In this document: in pieces, positions 1 to 8,131 of the stretch
Position numbering within the stretch: the first letter of the stretch is position 1
Layout of the letters: every line of letters starts with the position of its first letter
From: Gammaproteobacteria bacterium
GTDB taxonomy: Bacteria > Pseudomonadota > Gammaproteobacteria > UBA6429 > Thiohalophilaceae
Length of the DNA: 37,030 nucleotides
Reading direction: 5' to 3'
Assembly (NCBI GenBank): GCA_016125505.1
Contig: WGLP01000023.1
Coordinates: 1-37,030, forward strand
The notes under the pieces: generated by a model
Told to the model about the DNA's origin: nothing
Database searches by the model: none
Seen by the model: the letters and a program-made list of their open reading frames with translations, nothing else
Made by a program: the position numbers and the translations under genes

Positions 1-9
1 AATGGCAGG
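1..9. repeat. Putative attachment-site core, left copy
   Basis: The first nine bases, AATGGCAGG, are identical to the last nine bases of the window. Recombination between the two copies would circularise the element and restore an intact integrase reading frame. A short shared core is usual for large serine integrases. The limits of the core cannot be fixed without flanking host sequence, and nine bases alone could be chance; the restored frame is the stronger argument. Confidence 0.72.
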
Positions 10-89
10 CCCTAGTAGACAAATTGCGAACCGATCCGGCCATGAGAGTATTAATAATTAATTTCCCGAATCGACGCAAGTATTTATAA
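1..89 (+). CDS. Integrase 3' tail, detached (completes the gene at the right end)
   Basis: Read in the frame continued from the right end of the window, bases 9-86 give 26 codons (ALVDKLRT...NFPNRRKYL) followed by TAA at 87-89. Joined to the serine recombinase at the right edge this makes a 536-codon gene whose last residues begin WQALVDKLRT, a plausible C-terminus for a large serine recombinase. The stop lies 2 bp from the stop of the convergent spanin gene, the tight spacing expected of a natural gene junction. In the integrated state this piece has no start and would not be expressed from phage signals. That it is the integrase tail is inference from frame and spacing. Confidence 0.7.
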   Translation, partial: WQALVDKLRTDPAMRVLIINFPNRRKYL

Positions 90-91
90 AA

Positions 92-283
92 TCAGCCACA
101 ATGCTTTTTGCGGGACTTGTCATGGTCAAGGATCTGGCGTTTCGTGCCCGGCGTGTCATCGGGGTGCGCGGTTATAACCCGCGTCCATTCACAACCGGCA
201 TCAACGATCTGTGGCGTTTCGCATCCAGCCATTGTTAATAAGCTGGCGATCAACATCGGTGTCAGAAAGGCGGCGCGTTTCAT
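92..283 (-). CDS. Outer-membrane spanin lipoprotein (Rz1-like)
   Basis: A 63-residue lipoprotein precursor: basic N-terminus, hydrophobic stretch at about residues 5-20, and lipobox MAGC with the acceptor Cys at residue 21. The mature part carries the TKRQILDHDK segment typical of small Rz1-like lipoproteins of alphaproteobacterial phages. Its 5' part overlaps the 3' part of the membrane protein upstream in another frame, the classic Rz/Rz1 overlap. In the family, the lipoprotein in the outer membrane pairs with the inner-membrane spanin to fuse the two membranes at the last step of lysis. It is the last gene of the late transcript. Confidence 0.82.
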   Translation of the reverse strand: MKRAAFLTPMLIASLLTMAGCETPQIVDAGCEWTRVITAHPDDTPGTKRQILDHDKSRKKHCG

Positions 284-470
284 CTTCTATTTTCTCCCGG
301 TCTTTGGCGGCTTCGGTCTTGTGTTTTATGGCTGCATGAAGCGATTTTGCTTCACAGGCCGATTTTCCGGCCTCGTAGCCTTTCCAGTATGTCAGGCCAT
401 AGCTACCGGCAAAAGCCGTCAGGAGTATGGCGGCAATGGCAATTTTCCAAGGCAGCGTCATTTCAGGCAC
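201..470 (-). CDS. Inner-membrane spanin (Rz-like)
   Basis: An 89-residue protein with one N-terminal membrane segment (about residues 7-27, IAIAAILLTAFAGSYGLTYW) and a charged, probably coiled-coil periplasmic part. It ends in a DVDRQLINNGWMR motif of the kind seen in Rz-like spanins of alphaproteobacterial phages. It overlaps the endolysin gene by 13 bp and the lipoprotein gene by 83 bp, so the three form a compact cassette. Role by family: the inner-membrane half of the spanin complex that disrupts the outer membrane after murein is cut. Confidence 0.82.
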   Translation of the reverse strand: MPEMTLPWKIAIAAILLTAFAGSYGLTYWKGYEAGKSACEAKSLHAAIKHKTEAAKDREKIEDETRRLSDTDVDRQLINNGWMRNATDR

Positions 471-919
471 AGTTCCTTTTCCGCATCCCGGCGCTTGACC
501 AGTCCGGGCAGTTTTTTACCCTTGGCATATACCCAGCGCGGCAGTTCGTTACATGCCCCGGTTACATCACCGGCATTCAGTTTTTTCAGCATGGTCGAGC
601 GCCTGAAACTTCCCTCGCCGACGTTATAGATAAAAGAGGCAAAGGCCACGCGCTGTTCTGTTGTCAGCGGCGTATCGGTGTAGCGATCGAGGATGGCAAA
701 GCCGTCTTCGATTTCCAGCGCCAGCAGCAGGTCACATTCAGCTTTGGTTTTCACCTGGCCGATGACAACCCCGGCTGTGTGGCCGTAACAGATTGTTGGG
801 ATGCCGACCGGATCAAGATATGCGGCAGGCCTGAAGCCTTCATGCACGGCGATAAATGGCACGGCAATGGCCATTGCAGCACCAACCCCGGCGCCGATTG
901 CTTTTGTCCTGAAACTCAT
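458..919 (-). CDS. Endolysin, GH24 lysozyme with SAR-type N-terminus
   Basis: A 153-residue lysozyme of the T4/P21 type that cuts the glycan strands of murein. The catalytic triad is visible as Glu27 (in HEGF), Asp36 (in YLDPVG) and Thr42 (in GIPTICYGHT). Residues about 7-25 are a weakly hydrophobic Ala/Gly-rich segment just before the catalytic Glu, the form of a signal-anchor-release domain as in P21 R; such enzymes are exported by Sec, held inactive in the membrane and freed when it depolarises. The length is normal for the family. The start overlaps the upstream small membrane protein by ATGA, implying coupled translation. Confidence 0.9.
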   Translation of the reverse strand: MSFRTKAIGAGVGAAMAIAVPFIAVHEGFRPAAYLDPVGIPTICYGHTAGVVIGQVKTKAECDLLLALEIEDGFAILDRYTDTPLTTEQRVAFASFIYNVGEGSFRRSTMLKKLNAGDVTGACNELPRWVYAKGKKLPGLVKRRDAEKELCLK

Positions 920-1179
920 TGTTTGTCAGCCTTTCCGTCCAGCTTTTCGTCGATCTTGTCCAGCTTGGTCATCACCCTGTCGAATCCGTCCCTGACATCC
1001 TGTTTTGTGGCGAAAGTTTCAGCCGCATGCAGCTTGTGATCGGAAAGGCTTTTGACCAATAATTTGTGGTTGTTCTCGACATCTTTGATTGATGAAAAAA
1101 CCATTTTGAATACCCATCCTGTTAAAGCTGCGCCCAGACTTATTGCCGTCCCGATAGCCCATAAAATCAGATCCTGCAT
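916..1179 (-). CDS. Small membrane protein with coiled coil, holin candidate
   Basis: An 87-residue protein with one hydrophobic segment near the N-terminus (about residues 4-29) followed by a charged helix with heptad character (LVKSLSDHKLHAAE, then DRVMTKLDKIDEKLDGK). It is translationally coupled to the endolysin by a 4-bp overlap. The position suggests a holin or pinholin partner for a SAR endolysin, but similar single-span coiled-coil proteins in phages also have unknown virion roles. I do not recognise a specific family; the lysis role is inference from position. Confidence 0.6.
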   Translation of the reverse strand: MQDLILWAIGTAISLGAALTGWVFKMVFSSIKDVENNHKLLVKSLSDHKLHAAETFATKQDVRDGFDRVMTKLDKIDEKLDGKADKQ

Positions 1180-1183
1180 TCAA

Positions 1184-1834
1184 TCATCCTCCGGTGAATA
1201 AGACCGACACCCAAAGCGCAGCGCCCAGAAGGGCTTCAAATATCTCCCATCCGTGCCTTTGTTTGCCTATTTTCACAGCAACCCAGCACAGCGGCCCTGC
1301 CAGCAGGCCAGCCAGAAGCGGCCAGAACGTCAAAAGCGGAGCGCCGATAAACAGCCCCCATTCACCGCACCTGATCGAAAGCCCCGCAATGCCCCAGAGA
1401 ACGGGACGATCTTTCAGCGGCTCAATCATGCGATCGATGTAATCCACCTCCTGCAGCGGCTTTTCCGGCGTATCTGTACGCCATCCGCCTGCGGCCCCGA
1501 TATAATCGCCCCAGCCTGGCGCCGACCCGCGCAGCATCATGGCAAACTGATAGAGAAACAGGGCAAAAGCGCCTGCGGCAAAAACATATACCGGCACGCC
1601 GCCAATGATCCCTTTATATTCAGACGCATGCACGATAACGCAGAACAAGCCGAAGGCGGCGGCATTTAACACCTTTCCATCGGTTATTCGATCGATGACT
1701 TTTACGGCCTTGCTTCCGACGCCGAAACGATCAGCAGCCCAGAAAAGAAGTTTTGCTTTTAACGGGCCATGCATACCGCCGCGCACGCGGTTGAATATCG
1801 CGCCCGTGATAGACGCAACAGCTATTGAGAGCAT
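1184..1834 (-). CDS. Multi-span membrane protein of unknown function
   Basis: A 216-residue protein with several hydrophobic stretches (about residues 57-72, 78-99, 144-190 and 196-213) and conserved-looking turns such as NRVRGGM near residue 15 and GWGDYIGAAGGW near residue 108. It lies between the tail fibre and the lysis genes, 4 bp from the next gene. Similar-looking proteins occur beside tail fibres in other podovirus-like genomes, but I cannot assign a function. A second holin or superinfection exclusion are possible roles; there is no direct evidence for either. Confidence 0.7.
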   Translation of the reverse strand: MLSIAVASITGAIFNRVRGGMHGPLKAKLLFWAADRFGVGSKAVKVIDRITDGKVLNAAAFGLFCVIVHASEYKGIIGGVPVYVFAAGAFALFLYQFAMMLRGSAPGWGDYIGAAGGWRTDTPEKPLQEVDYIDRMIEPLKDRPVLWGIAGLSIRCGEWGLFIGAPLLTFWPLLAGLLAGPLCWVAVKIGKQRHGWEIFEALLGAALWVSVLFTGG

Positions 1835-1845
1835 AATTTTTCCTC

Positions 1846-3090
1846 CTACTTGTAACGAATGATTTTGTTTCGGATGATCGTCGGCTGGACGTTGTTGTGT
1901 GCCGTGCCGCTGCCAGATGTTGATGTGTTAGGTTCGATGCGCGCACCTGACGATCCTTGACCGATCGATGCTCCGGAACCCCTGCTAATAGTCCCGTTGT
2001 AATCATGCCAACTCAAATCTTCGTAATTGAACATGATAACAGCGGAACCGTGATAGTGAGGGCCATTTTGCGCGCTGGTCAGGGCGTGCGTTTCGGCGCC
2101 GCCGGTTGCACCCAGATTGTCGCCATTAATACCGCCGCTTTGTCCTGTCAGGCGGTTTTTGGAAGATATGCCGCCCATATTATCCTTACCGGCAACGACG
2201 CGACCGCAATCATCAGGCAGCTTTACAGTATCGCCGCTTGCGAAATCCTCCGATCCGGTATTGCCGTACACGGCACCTTCGGCAACGATCAAATCGAAAA
2301 GGCCTTCCAGATCATCGTCTTCTATGTCCGCCCCTGATGATGATTTTCCAATGGTCTGACCGTTCAGCCAGACTGTGTTTGATGGCTTTGAAGAAAAAAG
2401 CCATTCAACAGGAACGTAAAGGGGGAGGTTATATCCGCTGGGATCTGTATCGGCAAAAGATACGCCGCCAGAGCCATCAGCAACAGCCACCTGTCCGCTT
2501 GTAGCCGCACCGCTGCTGATCTTCCCAATTCCAATCGACTTGTCGGTTAGCACGGGAGTTCGGGCCGGGCTGAGCATCTGGAACTGGGTTCCATCGTAAT
2601 AGACTTCGACGGCATCACCGGTCGTGATGTCACCGGCAACAAGCGCAGCGCCGTTTTTCTGTATAGCCTTCGCGTCGATGCTGTTGATATTCAGCGTCAC
2701 AGCGTCGTCATTTGTATCAGCCGCTATAAACCGGAACGTTTGACCGGCGGCATAAGCTGTCATCGAATATGCTGCCGTAGCGGTAATGGTGTTTGTTCCC
2801 GCAACGGATGTCAGATTAAACGGCGCACCGTCCTGAACCTGCCCCATAGCGGCAAACTGGGTGCGCAGCGCCGCATTGGCCACATTGGTGAATTTTTTGG
2901 AATTCATGTTCAGGTCAGCAGTCGGTTTGTTTTCTCCGTTCCGCGTCCATGCCGCTTCCAAACCGGCTTTGAAGTTGTCGAATTCGTCATCCATCTTGTC
3001 GGCGTCGATAAAATGCTCCGGCGCGCCGGAATCCCGGTCATCGGTAAAGTCTTGATTGCGGGTAAAAGTACCGCTACCATTCCAAGGCAT
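1846..3090 (-). CDS. Tail fibre / tail collar protein
   Basis: A 414-residue fibre. The N-terminal ~100 residues (MPWNGSGTFTR..., then MNSKKFTNVANA) resemble the virion-attachment region of podovirus fibres. The middle has low-complexity beta-rich segments (TLNINSIDAKAI, VEVYYDGTQFQML). From about residue 225 the sequence has the character of a phage tail-collar/receptor-binding head (WLFSSKPSNTVWLNGQ, VKLPDDCGRVVAGKD, HYHG, ending NNVQPTIIRNKIIRYK). The His-rich HYHG and the NVQP..I.N.IIR ending are typical of collar-type fibres. It probably sets host range. The start is supported by GGAG upstream. Confidence 0.87.
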   Translation of the reverse strand: MPWNGSGTFTRNQDFTDDRDSGAPEHFIDADKMDDEFDNFKAGLEAAWTRNGENKPTADLNMNSKKFTNVANAALRTQFAAMGQVQDGAPFNLTSVAGTNTITATAAYSMTAYAAGQTFRFIAADTNDDAVTLNINSIDAKAIQKNGAALVAGDITTGDAVEVYYDGTQFQMLSPARTPVLTDKSIGIGKISSGAATSGQVAVADGSGGVSFADTDPSGYNLPLYVPVEWLFSSKPSNTVWLNGQTIGKSSSGADIEDDDLEGLFDLIVAEGAVYGNTGSEDFASGDTVKLPDDCGRVVAGKDNMGGISSKNRLTGQSGGINGDNLGATGGAETHALTSAQNGPHYHGSAVIMFNYEDLSWHDYNGTISRGSGASIGQGSSGARIEPNTSTSGSGTAHNNVQPTIIRNKIIRYK

Positions 3091-3206
3091 GGCAAAGGCT
3101 CCTTATAAATTTGTGTTGCTGAACATAGTCTTGCTGGCAGCGATCATGCCGCCATACGGCCCGTATGTTTTATGGGCCGCCTTCGGTCTTTTCTGTGCCG
3201 GCCTCT

Positions 3207-5303
3207 TTATCGGCCTTGTCTGTCTAGTTCTGTTCCCGCGCCAGGCGCTGGATTTTGCTGCAAATTTGATATGTAGGAATTTATGGCATCCCGCATATCA
3301 GGATTCGCATCACCAATGGCAGAAAGACGGCCAATGTGCTGACCCCACGCATTACGACCAGCCGCCTTCGGTGCCTCTGCAAGCCATCGAACAAAGCGCG
3401 GGTTCGTCATCAGCTTTGCCGCAAAACGCGGGGCAAGAATAGCGCCAGCCGCAAATTTTGCCGCGCCTTCAGGATCGCCGCTGCTGACATAGCCAAGCGC
3501 CGAATATGCCGCAATAGCAGGGGCAAGGTTTTTGGCTGTGTTGGAAAAGTTTCTGCCGCGCATCGCTTCCTTCATGGCCGATGATGATTTCAGAAAATAA
3601 TCTAACGACCGGCGCAATTCTTTGTATTGCGTACCGCCGAATAACGCCTTTCGGGCTTCAGGCGATAGCTTGTTCCAGTTCGTCATAAAGGTGTCAACAG
3701 ACCAGTCGCCGGCTTCGTCAAACAACCCTGTTGCGCCCTGCGCTGATGGCCGGGCCCGGCCAAGATTGTCAAACACAGTTCCTGCAACCACATCCCATTC
3801 TTCCGGCCTGAAATTTCGTCGCAGGGAATAAAGGCGAGAACCGCCGTCTTTTGCCGACTGCATGGCAAATCTGAAGGCCTTTTCATCCGCACCTTGATCG
3901 ACCAGCTTTTGCAGAACAGGAATGTTCTGCGTCATGTTGTACCTGGTATATCGATCAGCAACCTTCAGCGCGCGGGCAGCTTCTGGGCTGGTTTCATCGG
4001 CAAGCCCGTAAATATCATCGCTCAACGCCTTGTAAACGCGCTTCAGATATTCGTTATCGACGCCAGACGATCCCGCCAACATGGGATCATTTATGTCTTT
4101 TCCTATGTTGGATCGAATTTGCCGCACAGCACTGAAGGCTATGCCGCCATCCTTTTCGTCTGTCAGCAGATTATCGATTAAATCAAGCGTCTTCTTTGCT
4201 TGCGGCTTCAGCGTTTCAGGCGCTTTTGCCAACTCTTCAATAATCTGCTTTTTCAAGTCCTGAATCGCAGGAACATTCATGCGTGTATCGCTGCCGATCA
4301 GGTCATAGGCCTTGTTGTAAAGGTCTTCCTGCCGTGCGGTAAATCGTTCGCTGGCATTCTTGGCGGACTTCGCTGCTTCGCCGCCTGCGCCCTGCATGGT
4401 CATTGGTTTTTTACCGCCCGCAAAGTCTTGCGCTATTTTACCAGCCTGACGCGCAAGCTGGCCTTCAGCAGCAGCATACTTTGAAGCCATAACATCAGAA
4501 GACCCAGGCAGGTTCATCAGGGCATTTTCCATGATTTCCGTGTTCCGGTTTCCTGTAACGGCTGCCGCCGGAAGATCGACGCCTGATTTCTGTCCAGCCT
4601 CGACAATATCTTGCATCTGTGAATTTGGTTTTCCACGAACAGCCCGTCGCAAGCCAAACAGGCCGCGACCGGCATCAACAACCATATCGCCAATTTTTGC
4701 CCCGGCAGCGTTGCCGCCGAAAGTCACAGCCATATCGCCAACTTTCTGCCCCTTGCTGCGCGTATCCTCTGTACCAAGAAGGGCCTCTGCCAAAGCGTTA
4801 TACGTTTCCCGGCCACCGGTAGCACCAGCACCGATCCCAAGATAAGGCATGGCTGGCGCAGCGGGGCCGGTAAACGGCGCCGCTATTGTCCCGCCAACAC
4901 CGCCCAGCGTGCCACCAATGAATTCAGCTGCTTCAGGCCCGGCGGATACGATGTCGCCAGCCGACGGCACCTTTACACCCAAAACCTTTGAGTTTTCTTC
5001 GTTGTAAAGCGTTTGTTGGCCCGTCTTCGGATTGGTATAGACGAAATTGTTCCTGTCATACGGTTCGGCATCGGGATAAAACTTTTTAATAGTCGTAAGC
5101 CTGTCCTCTGGCGTTATTGCAGCGCCAACAGCAGCGCGCACACGGATAGGCGCTCCGGTTTTTCTATCAATTTGTTTTTCCGGATCGGCCTTTGGTTTGA
5201 CCGCATCACGAATGGCCATCAGGCCTTCTGTTGACACATCACCAAGGCGCCCCTGTTTGTATGCCTGAAGGTCTTCGGTTGATACTTGGCTAAGGTCTGC
5301 CAT
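3207..5303 (-). CDS. Large internal virion / DNA ejection protein
   Basis: A 698-residue protein. Residues 1-32 hold two copies of a short motif (VSTEDLQAYKQGRLGD, then VSTEGLMAIRD) seen at the N-termini of ejection proteins in podovirus-like phages. A long Ala/Gly-rich stretch at about residues 110-215 (IGGTLGGVGGTIAAPFTGPA) could insert into or cross a membrane; the remainder is mostly helical. It overlaps the upstream internal protein gene by one base (TAATG). From family style and position, it is probably carried in the capsid and delivered with the DNA. Function is inferred, not motif-proven. The 116 bp between it and the tail fibre hold no convincing gene. Confidence 0.68.
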   Translation of the reverse strand: MADLSQVSTEDLQAYKQGRLGDVSTEGLMAIRDAVKPKADPEKQIDRKTGAPIRVRAAVGAAITPEDRLTTIKKFYPDAEPYDRNNFVYTNPKTGQQTLYNEENSKVLGVKVPSAGDIVSAGPEAAEFIGGTLGGVGGTIAAPFTGPAAPAMPYLGIGAGATGGRETYNALAEALLGTEDTRSKGQKVGDMAVTFGGNAAGAKIGDMVVDAGRGLFGLRRAVRGKPNSQMQDIVEAGQKSGVDLPAAAVTGNRNTEIMENALMNLPGSSDVMASKYAAAEGQLARQAGKIAQDFAGGKKPMTMQGAGGEAAKSAKNASERFTARQEDLYNKAYDLIGSDTRMNVPAIQDLKKQIIEELAKAPETLKPQAKKTLDLIDNLLTDEKDGGIAFSAVRQIRSNIGKDINDPMLAGSSGVDNEYLKRVYKALSDDIYGLADETSPEAARALKVADRYTRYNMTQNIPVLQKLVDQGADEKAFRFAMQSAKDGGSRLYSLRRNFRPEEWDVVAGTVFDNLGRARPSAQGATGLFDEAGDWSVDTFMTNWNKLSPEARKALFGGTQYKELRRSLDYFLKSSSAMKEAMRGRNFSNTAKNLAPAIAAYSALGYVSSGDPEGAAKFAAGAILAPRFAAKLMTNPRFVRWLAEAPKAAGRNAWGQHIGRLSAIGDANPDMRDAINSYISNLQQNPAPGAGTELDRQGR

Positions 5304-6583
5304 TATTGCAACACTCCACGTTTGCGCAATTCTTCCTCAATCGGATCGGTATCATTATTGGTGCCCGGCGGGTTCGTCGGCTTGTATGACGGCCCGGCAT
5401 CGCGCTGCATAGCCTTGATAGCGATTTCCCTGTTCATGCTCTTTTGCTGAAGAACCTCCGGGCCATCACCTGGCTGCGGGAAATATTGTTTTTCAGCATT
5501 TGCGAATTCTTCAGGGTTGATGACGGCACCAGATTCGCGGCGCAACTGGGCATTGATAAAGTCACGTTTTGCCTGGTCAAATCGCTGGTAATCACCGCCA
5601 ACCATATAGTTACCAAACACGGGAACCTTTGACGCTCCGGCCTTGGCAATGTCTGTGCCCTGCGATTCCAAAGTGCTGAGAACAGAATTTGACGCTGCCA
5701 TACGATCAGCAAAACCAGCCGCCTTACCCTGTGTGTCATTAAAATTCGGCCTGTCACCTGGCGTATATTGTATTGATGGCCCGGCGGGCGTTTGCTGCTG
5801 GCTGTTTTGATATGTCGGCTGGGGCATGGCGGTTGCATCCCCAGGCGGTCTGTAAGCGGACATATCAGGCGTCACGACCGTCATGCCACCTGTTTGCTGG
5901 TCAATCGTAACTTTAGGCTGGGCCAGATGTGACCATGCCGCACGATATTCAGGTGTTGCCGGATCGCCACGCAGAAGAATATTCATGGCCTGCGCATCCA
6001 TCCCAGTACCTTCAAACGGCATTTTGGGCGCGTTTTGCTCGGCCTCGAATTTCTTTCTATCCAGATCAACTTGTTCTCGCTGATAAGGGGTCATCTGGCT
6101 ATCGATCGCCCATTTTTGCCGTGCCGTTTCGATTTCAATAGGCTGAAGAGCCTTCGTTTTATCAATTTCGTTTTGAAGGTCTTGCTGCCTGTTGAAGTCG
6201 TCCATTCGCATCTGCATGGCCTGATCGGCTGTGTCTGAATTGCTGGCCAGAATACTGGCCATGACGTTTTTGGCCTGATCCGGCGTTGCCTTATTCCACG
6301 TTATGGTGTCACCATCAGATAGCTTGGTTTCCCCGCCCTGCTGCGACCTGCCATAAGCATCGATCGCAGATGAAAGCGTTTGTTGGCGCGACTTCTGCTT
6401 ATTTTCTTCAGCATCAAAAGACTTGTTCAGCATATACGCCTTTGATAATTGCTGCGCCATATTTCCAAGCCCTTCAAGGAAGGTTCTAGCTTGTGGCTGC
6501 GGCTGGCTCTGAAGCATAGCCGCCAGCGCTTCCATGCGCCTTTTACTGGGGTCTTGCTGGACAATCGCGGGACGGAAATCCAT
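5303..6583 (-). CDS. Internal virion protein, ejection module
   Basis: A 426-residue, Gln-rich, mostly helical protein. The C-terminal region carries a motif I associate with alphaproteobacterial podovirus virion proteins: FDQAKRDFINAQLRRESGAV followed by EFANAEKQYFPQPGD. The central part (about residues 130-190) is charged and likely coiled coil. It sits between the S74-like protein and the large ejection protein with a 3-bp gap on one side and a one-base overlap on the other. Probably a core or ejection protein; exact role not known to me. Confidence 0.7.
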   Translation of the reverse strand: MDFRPAIVQQDPSKRRMEALAAMLQSQPQPQARTFLEGLGNMAQQLSKAYMLNKSFDAEENKQKSRQQTLSSAIDAYGRSQQGGETKLSDGDTITWNKATPDQAKNVMASILASNSDTADQAMQMRMDDFNRQQDLQNEIDKTKALQPIEIETARQKWAIDSQMTPYQREQVDLDRKKFEAEQNAPKMPFEGTGMDAQAMNILLRGDPATPEYRAAWSHLAQPKVTIDQQTGGMTVVTPDMSAYRPPGDATAMPQPTYQNSQQQTPAGPSIQYTPGDRPNFNDTQGKAAGFADRMAASNSVLSTLESQGTDIAKAGASKVPVFGNYMVGGDYQRFDQAKRDFINAQLRRESGAVINPEEFANAEKQYFPQPGDGPEVLQQKSMNREIAIKAMQRDAGPSYKPTNPPGTNNDTDPIEEELRKRGVLQ

Positions 6584-6586
6584 CGT

Positions 6587-7675
6587 TTATGCCTCCAATT
6601 TTGCGTAGTTGACTGCCATGACGCCACCGAGCCGGAATACAGCATCTGGGCGCTTTTTGATAACTTCCTGCGCCATGACGCCGAAATGAACGGCTGGCGA
6701 CCACAGGTATCGGAAGGCGTACCATTTGAAGCCATTCCACATGCCCAGCGAAACGATGTCGCGCTTTACATCGCGGTCTGACATTATCAGCGCCGATCCC
6801 AAAGACCCGGCCAAGCCAAACAGGCCATTCATTCCTGACTGTTGTTGTGCGACCTGGTTGTTATATGAATTCAGGCTGTTGGCGTAGTTCTGATTGATCT
6901 GGCCCATGATGTCAGCCGGGGCGACGTTAAGTGTCGGCGTACTCATCGCCTGCAGCGACTGAATCGCTGGCGAACCTTGAATAAAGGCAGAAAGTTCGTT
7001 GAACGGCTGTGTCCGCTGCAGCAACGTATCATTAATGCCCTGCTGGTGCGCCTGCGTCTGAAGATTGAACAGCCTGTTCTGCTCATCGCCACCGGCCAGC
7101 GCCGCCGACAATGCCAGCTGATTCATGGCTTCATTTTGTGACCTGTCGAGATTGCCATACATGGTTTTTGCCGCTTCACCATTGATCGGCAATCCCCTGT
7201 CGGCCACTTGCTGATCCAGAGAACGCCGCTGCTGATCGTATTGCGGCCTCATCAGGTTCATCGCACGGTCGTAAACGTCTTGCGATATTTTGTCCCTGTC
7301 GGCACTGAAATCCGTTGATGATGGCGCCGGAGTTATGCCGTCCAGCGTAAACCTGTCAGTCGGAACATAGGATGACAGTGTGTTGGCCTTGTTTGACAGG
7401 GCGAGGGCAAGCGCCTGCTGGGCATCAAGTGTTTGCTGGGTTGTTGGATTAAGATTGACGTTTTGTTCATAAAGCGGTACGTCACGCGCGCCCGATCCTG
7501 TGCCGACAGTCTGCGAACCTATCTGGTTATAGGTGACCGTTCCATAAGGCGTATTCTGATTGACGCGGCTCATCAGCCCGCTGGCAATCGCTGCATCCAT
7601 GTTGGCAGCACCCTGTGCGGCGGCCGTTTTTGCCGGATCGGGTTGCGCCGGCGGGGAAGGTGAACTTTTACCCAT
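6587..7675 (-). CDS. Virion protein with S74-like C-terminal domain
   Basis: A 362-residue protein. The N-terminus (GKSSPSPPAQPDP) and the long Gln/Asn-rich helical body (about residues 60-290) resemble internal virion proteins. The last ~65 residues begin SDRDVKRDIVSLG and contain FKWYAFRYLW and GVMAQEV, the signature of the S74/endosialidase-type intramolecular chaperone domain, where the first Ser is the self-cleavage residue. The domain ends at the stop codon and is shorter than in many tail spikes. Whether it cleaves itself here is untested. Databases often label such proteins tail fibre; the context favours the ejection/connector module. Confidence 0.72.
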   Translation of the reverse strand: MGKSSPSPPAQPDPAKTAAAQGAANMDAAIASGLMSRVNQNTPYGTVTYNQIGSQTVGTGSGARDVPLYEQNVNLNPTTQQTLDAQQALALALSNKANTLSSYVPTDRFTLDGITPAPSSTDFSADRDKISQDVYDRAMNLMRPQYDQQRRSLDQQVADRGLPINGEAAKTMYGNLDRSQNEAMNQLALSAALAGGDEQNRLFNLQTQAHQQGINDTLLQRTQPFNELSAFIQGSPAIQSLQAMSTPTLNVAPADIMGQINQNYANSLNSYNNQVAQQQSGMNGLFGLAGSLGSALIMSDRDVKRDIVSLGMWNGFKWYAFRYLWSPAVHFGVMAQEVIKKRPDAVFRLGGVMAVNYAKLEA

Positions 7676-7678
7676 GTT

Positions 7679-8131
7679 TTAAGCCCTTTTTTTCGGTTGA
7701 AACCATCGGCATTCCTCTTTCAGCATGCCGTATAAAATCGCATCGGAACCGTCAGGAAATCCGCGCCTGATCGTGCCCTCGTGAACAAAGCCCAGATATT
7801 CGTCCAGCTTGCGTGCTGCGCCATTATGTTCGGAAACCACTGCTGTAACGCGCTGGCATCCAAGCTGGTTAAACGGATAATCAAAAAACGCCCTGATCCG
7901 GCCAGGCAGGCACCATTTTGGATTGGTGGCAGCGATATGCATGCGAACATCGCCTTCAGGTTCCCTATATTCGTTGTAAACCACGCCACAGAACAGGATT
8001 CCGTTTTCCTGAACGCCGATAGCGGCACAAGGCCCAAAATCTGGACGATGGCCAATATTATCCTGAACGAATTCCACAATGCGCTTTGTGTCAAAACACC
8101 ATTCGATCAAATTATGCCGCCCTGTTTCCAT
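7679..8131 (-). CDS. GNAT-type acetyltransferase
   Basis: A 150-residue protein with GNAT fold features: a beta strand with AIGVQENGILFCGVVYNEY, then GRIRAFFDYPFNQLGCQRV (helix plus strand), then EHNGAARKLDEYLGFVHEGT, the usual acetyl-CoA-binding C-terminal part. The frame is open further upstream, but the Met at 8131 gives the normal GNAT length with a 25-bp overlap into the preceding gene. Acetyltransferases of this kind recur among structural genes of alphaproteobacterial podoviruses; the substrate is unknown. The start is not certain. Confidence 0.8.
   Translation of the reverse strand: METGRHNLIEWCFDTKRIVEFVQDNIGHRPDFGPCAAIGVQENGILFCGVVYNEYREPEGDVRMHIAATNPKWCLPGRIRAFFDYPFNQLGCQRVTAVVSEHNGAARKLDEYLGFVHEGTIRRGFPDGSDAILYGMLKEECRWFQPKKRA

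Noticed and set aside
3091..3206. Possible small minus-strand gene in the tail-fibre gap
   Set aside because: Only a 14-codon frame without ribosome site; no clear terminator either.
3089..3442. Plus-strand hydrophobic frame (begins MAKAPYKFVLLNIVLLAAIM) opposite the end of the large ejection gene
   Set aside because: No ribosome binding site, runs against the whole late operon, and becomes low-quality sequence once it enters the shadow of the minus-strand gene.
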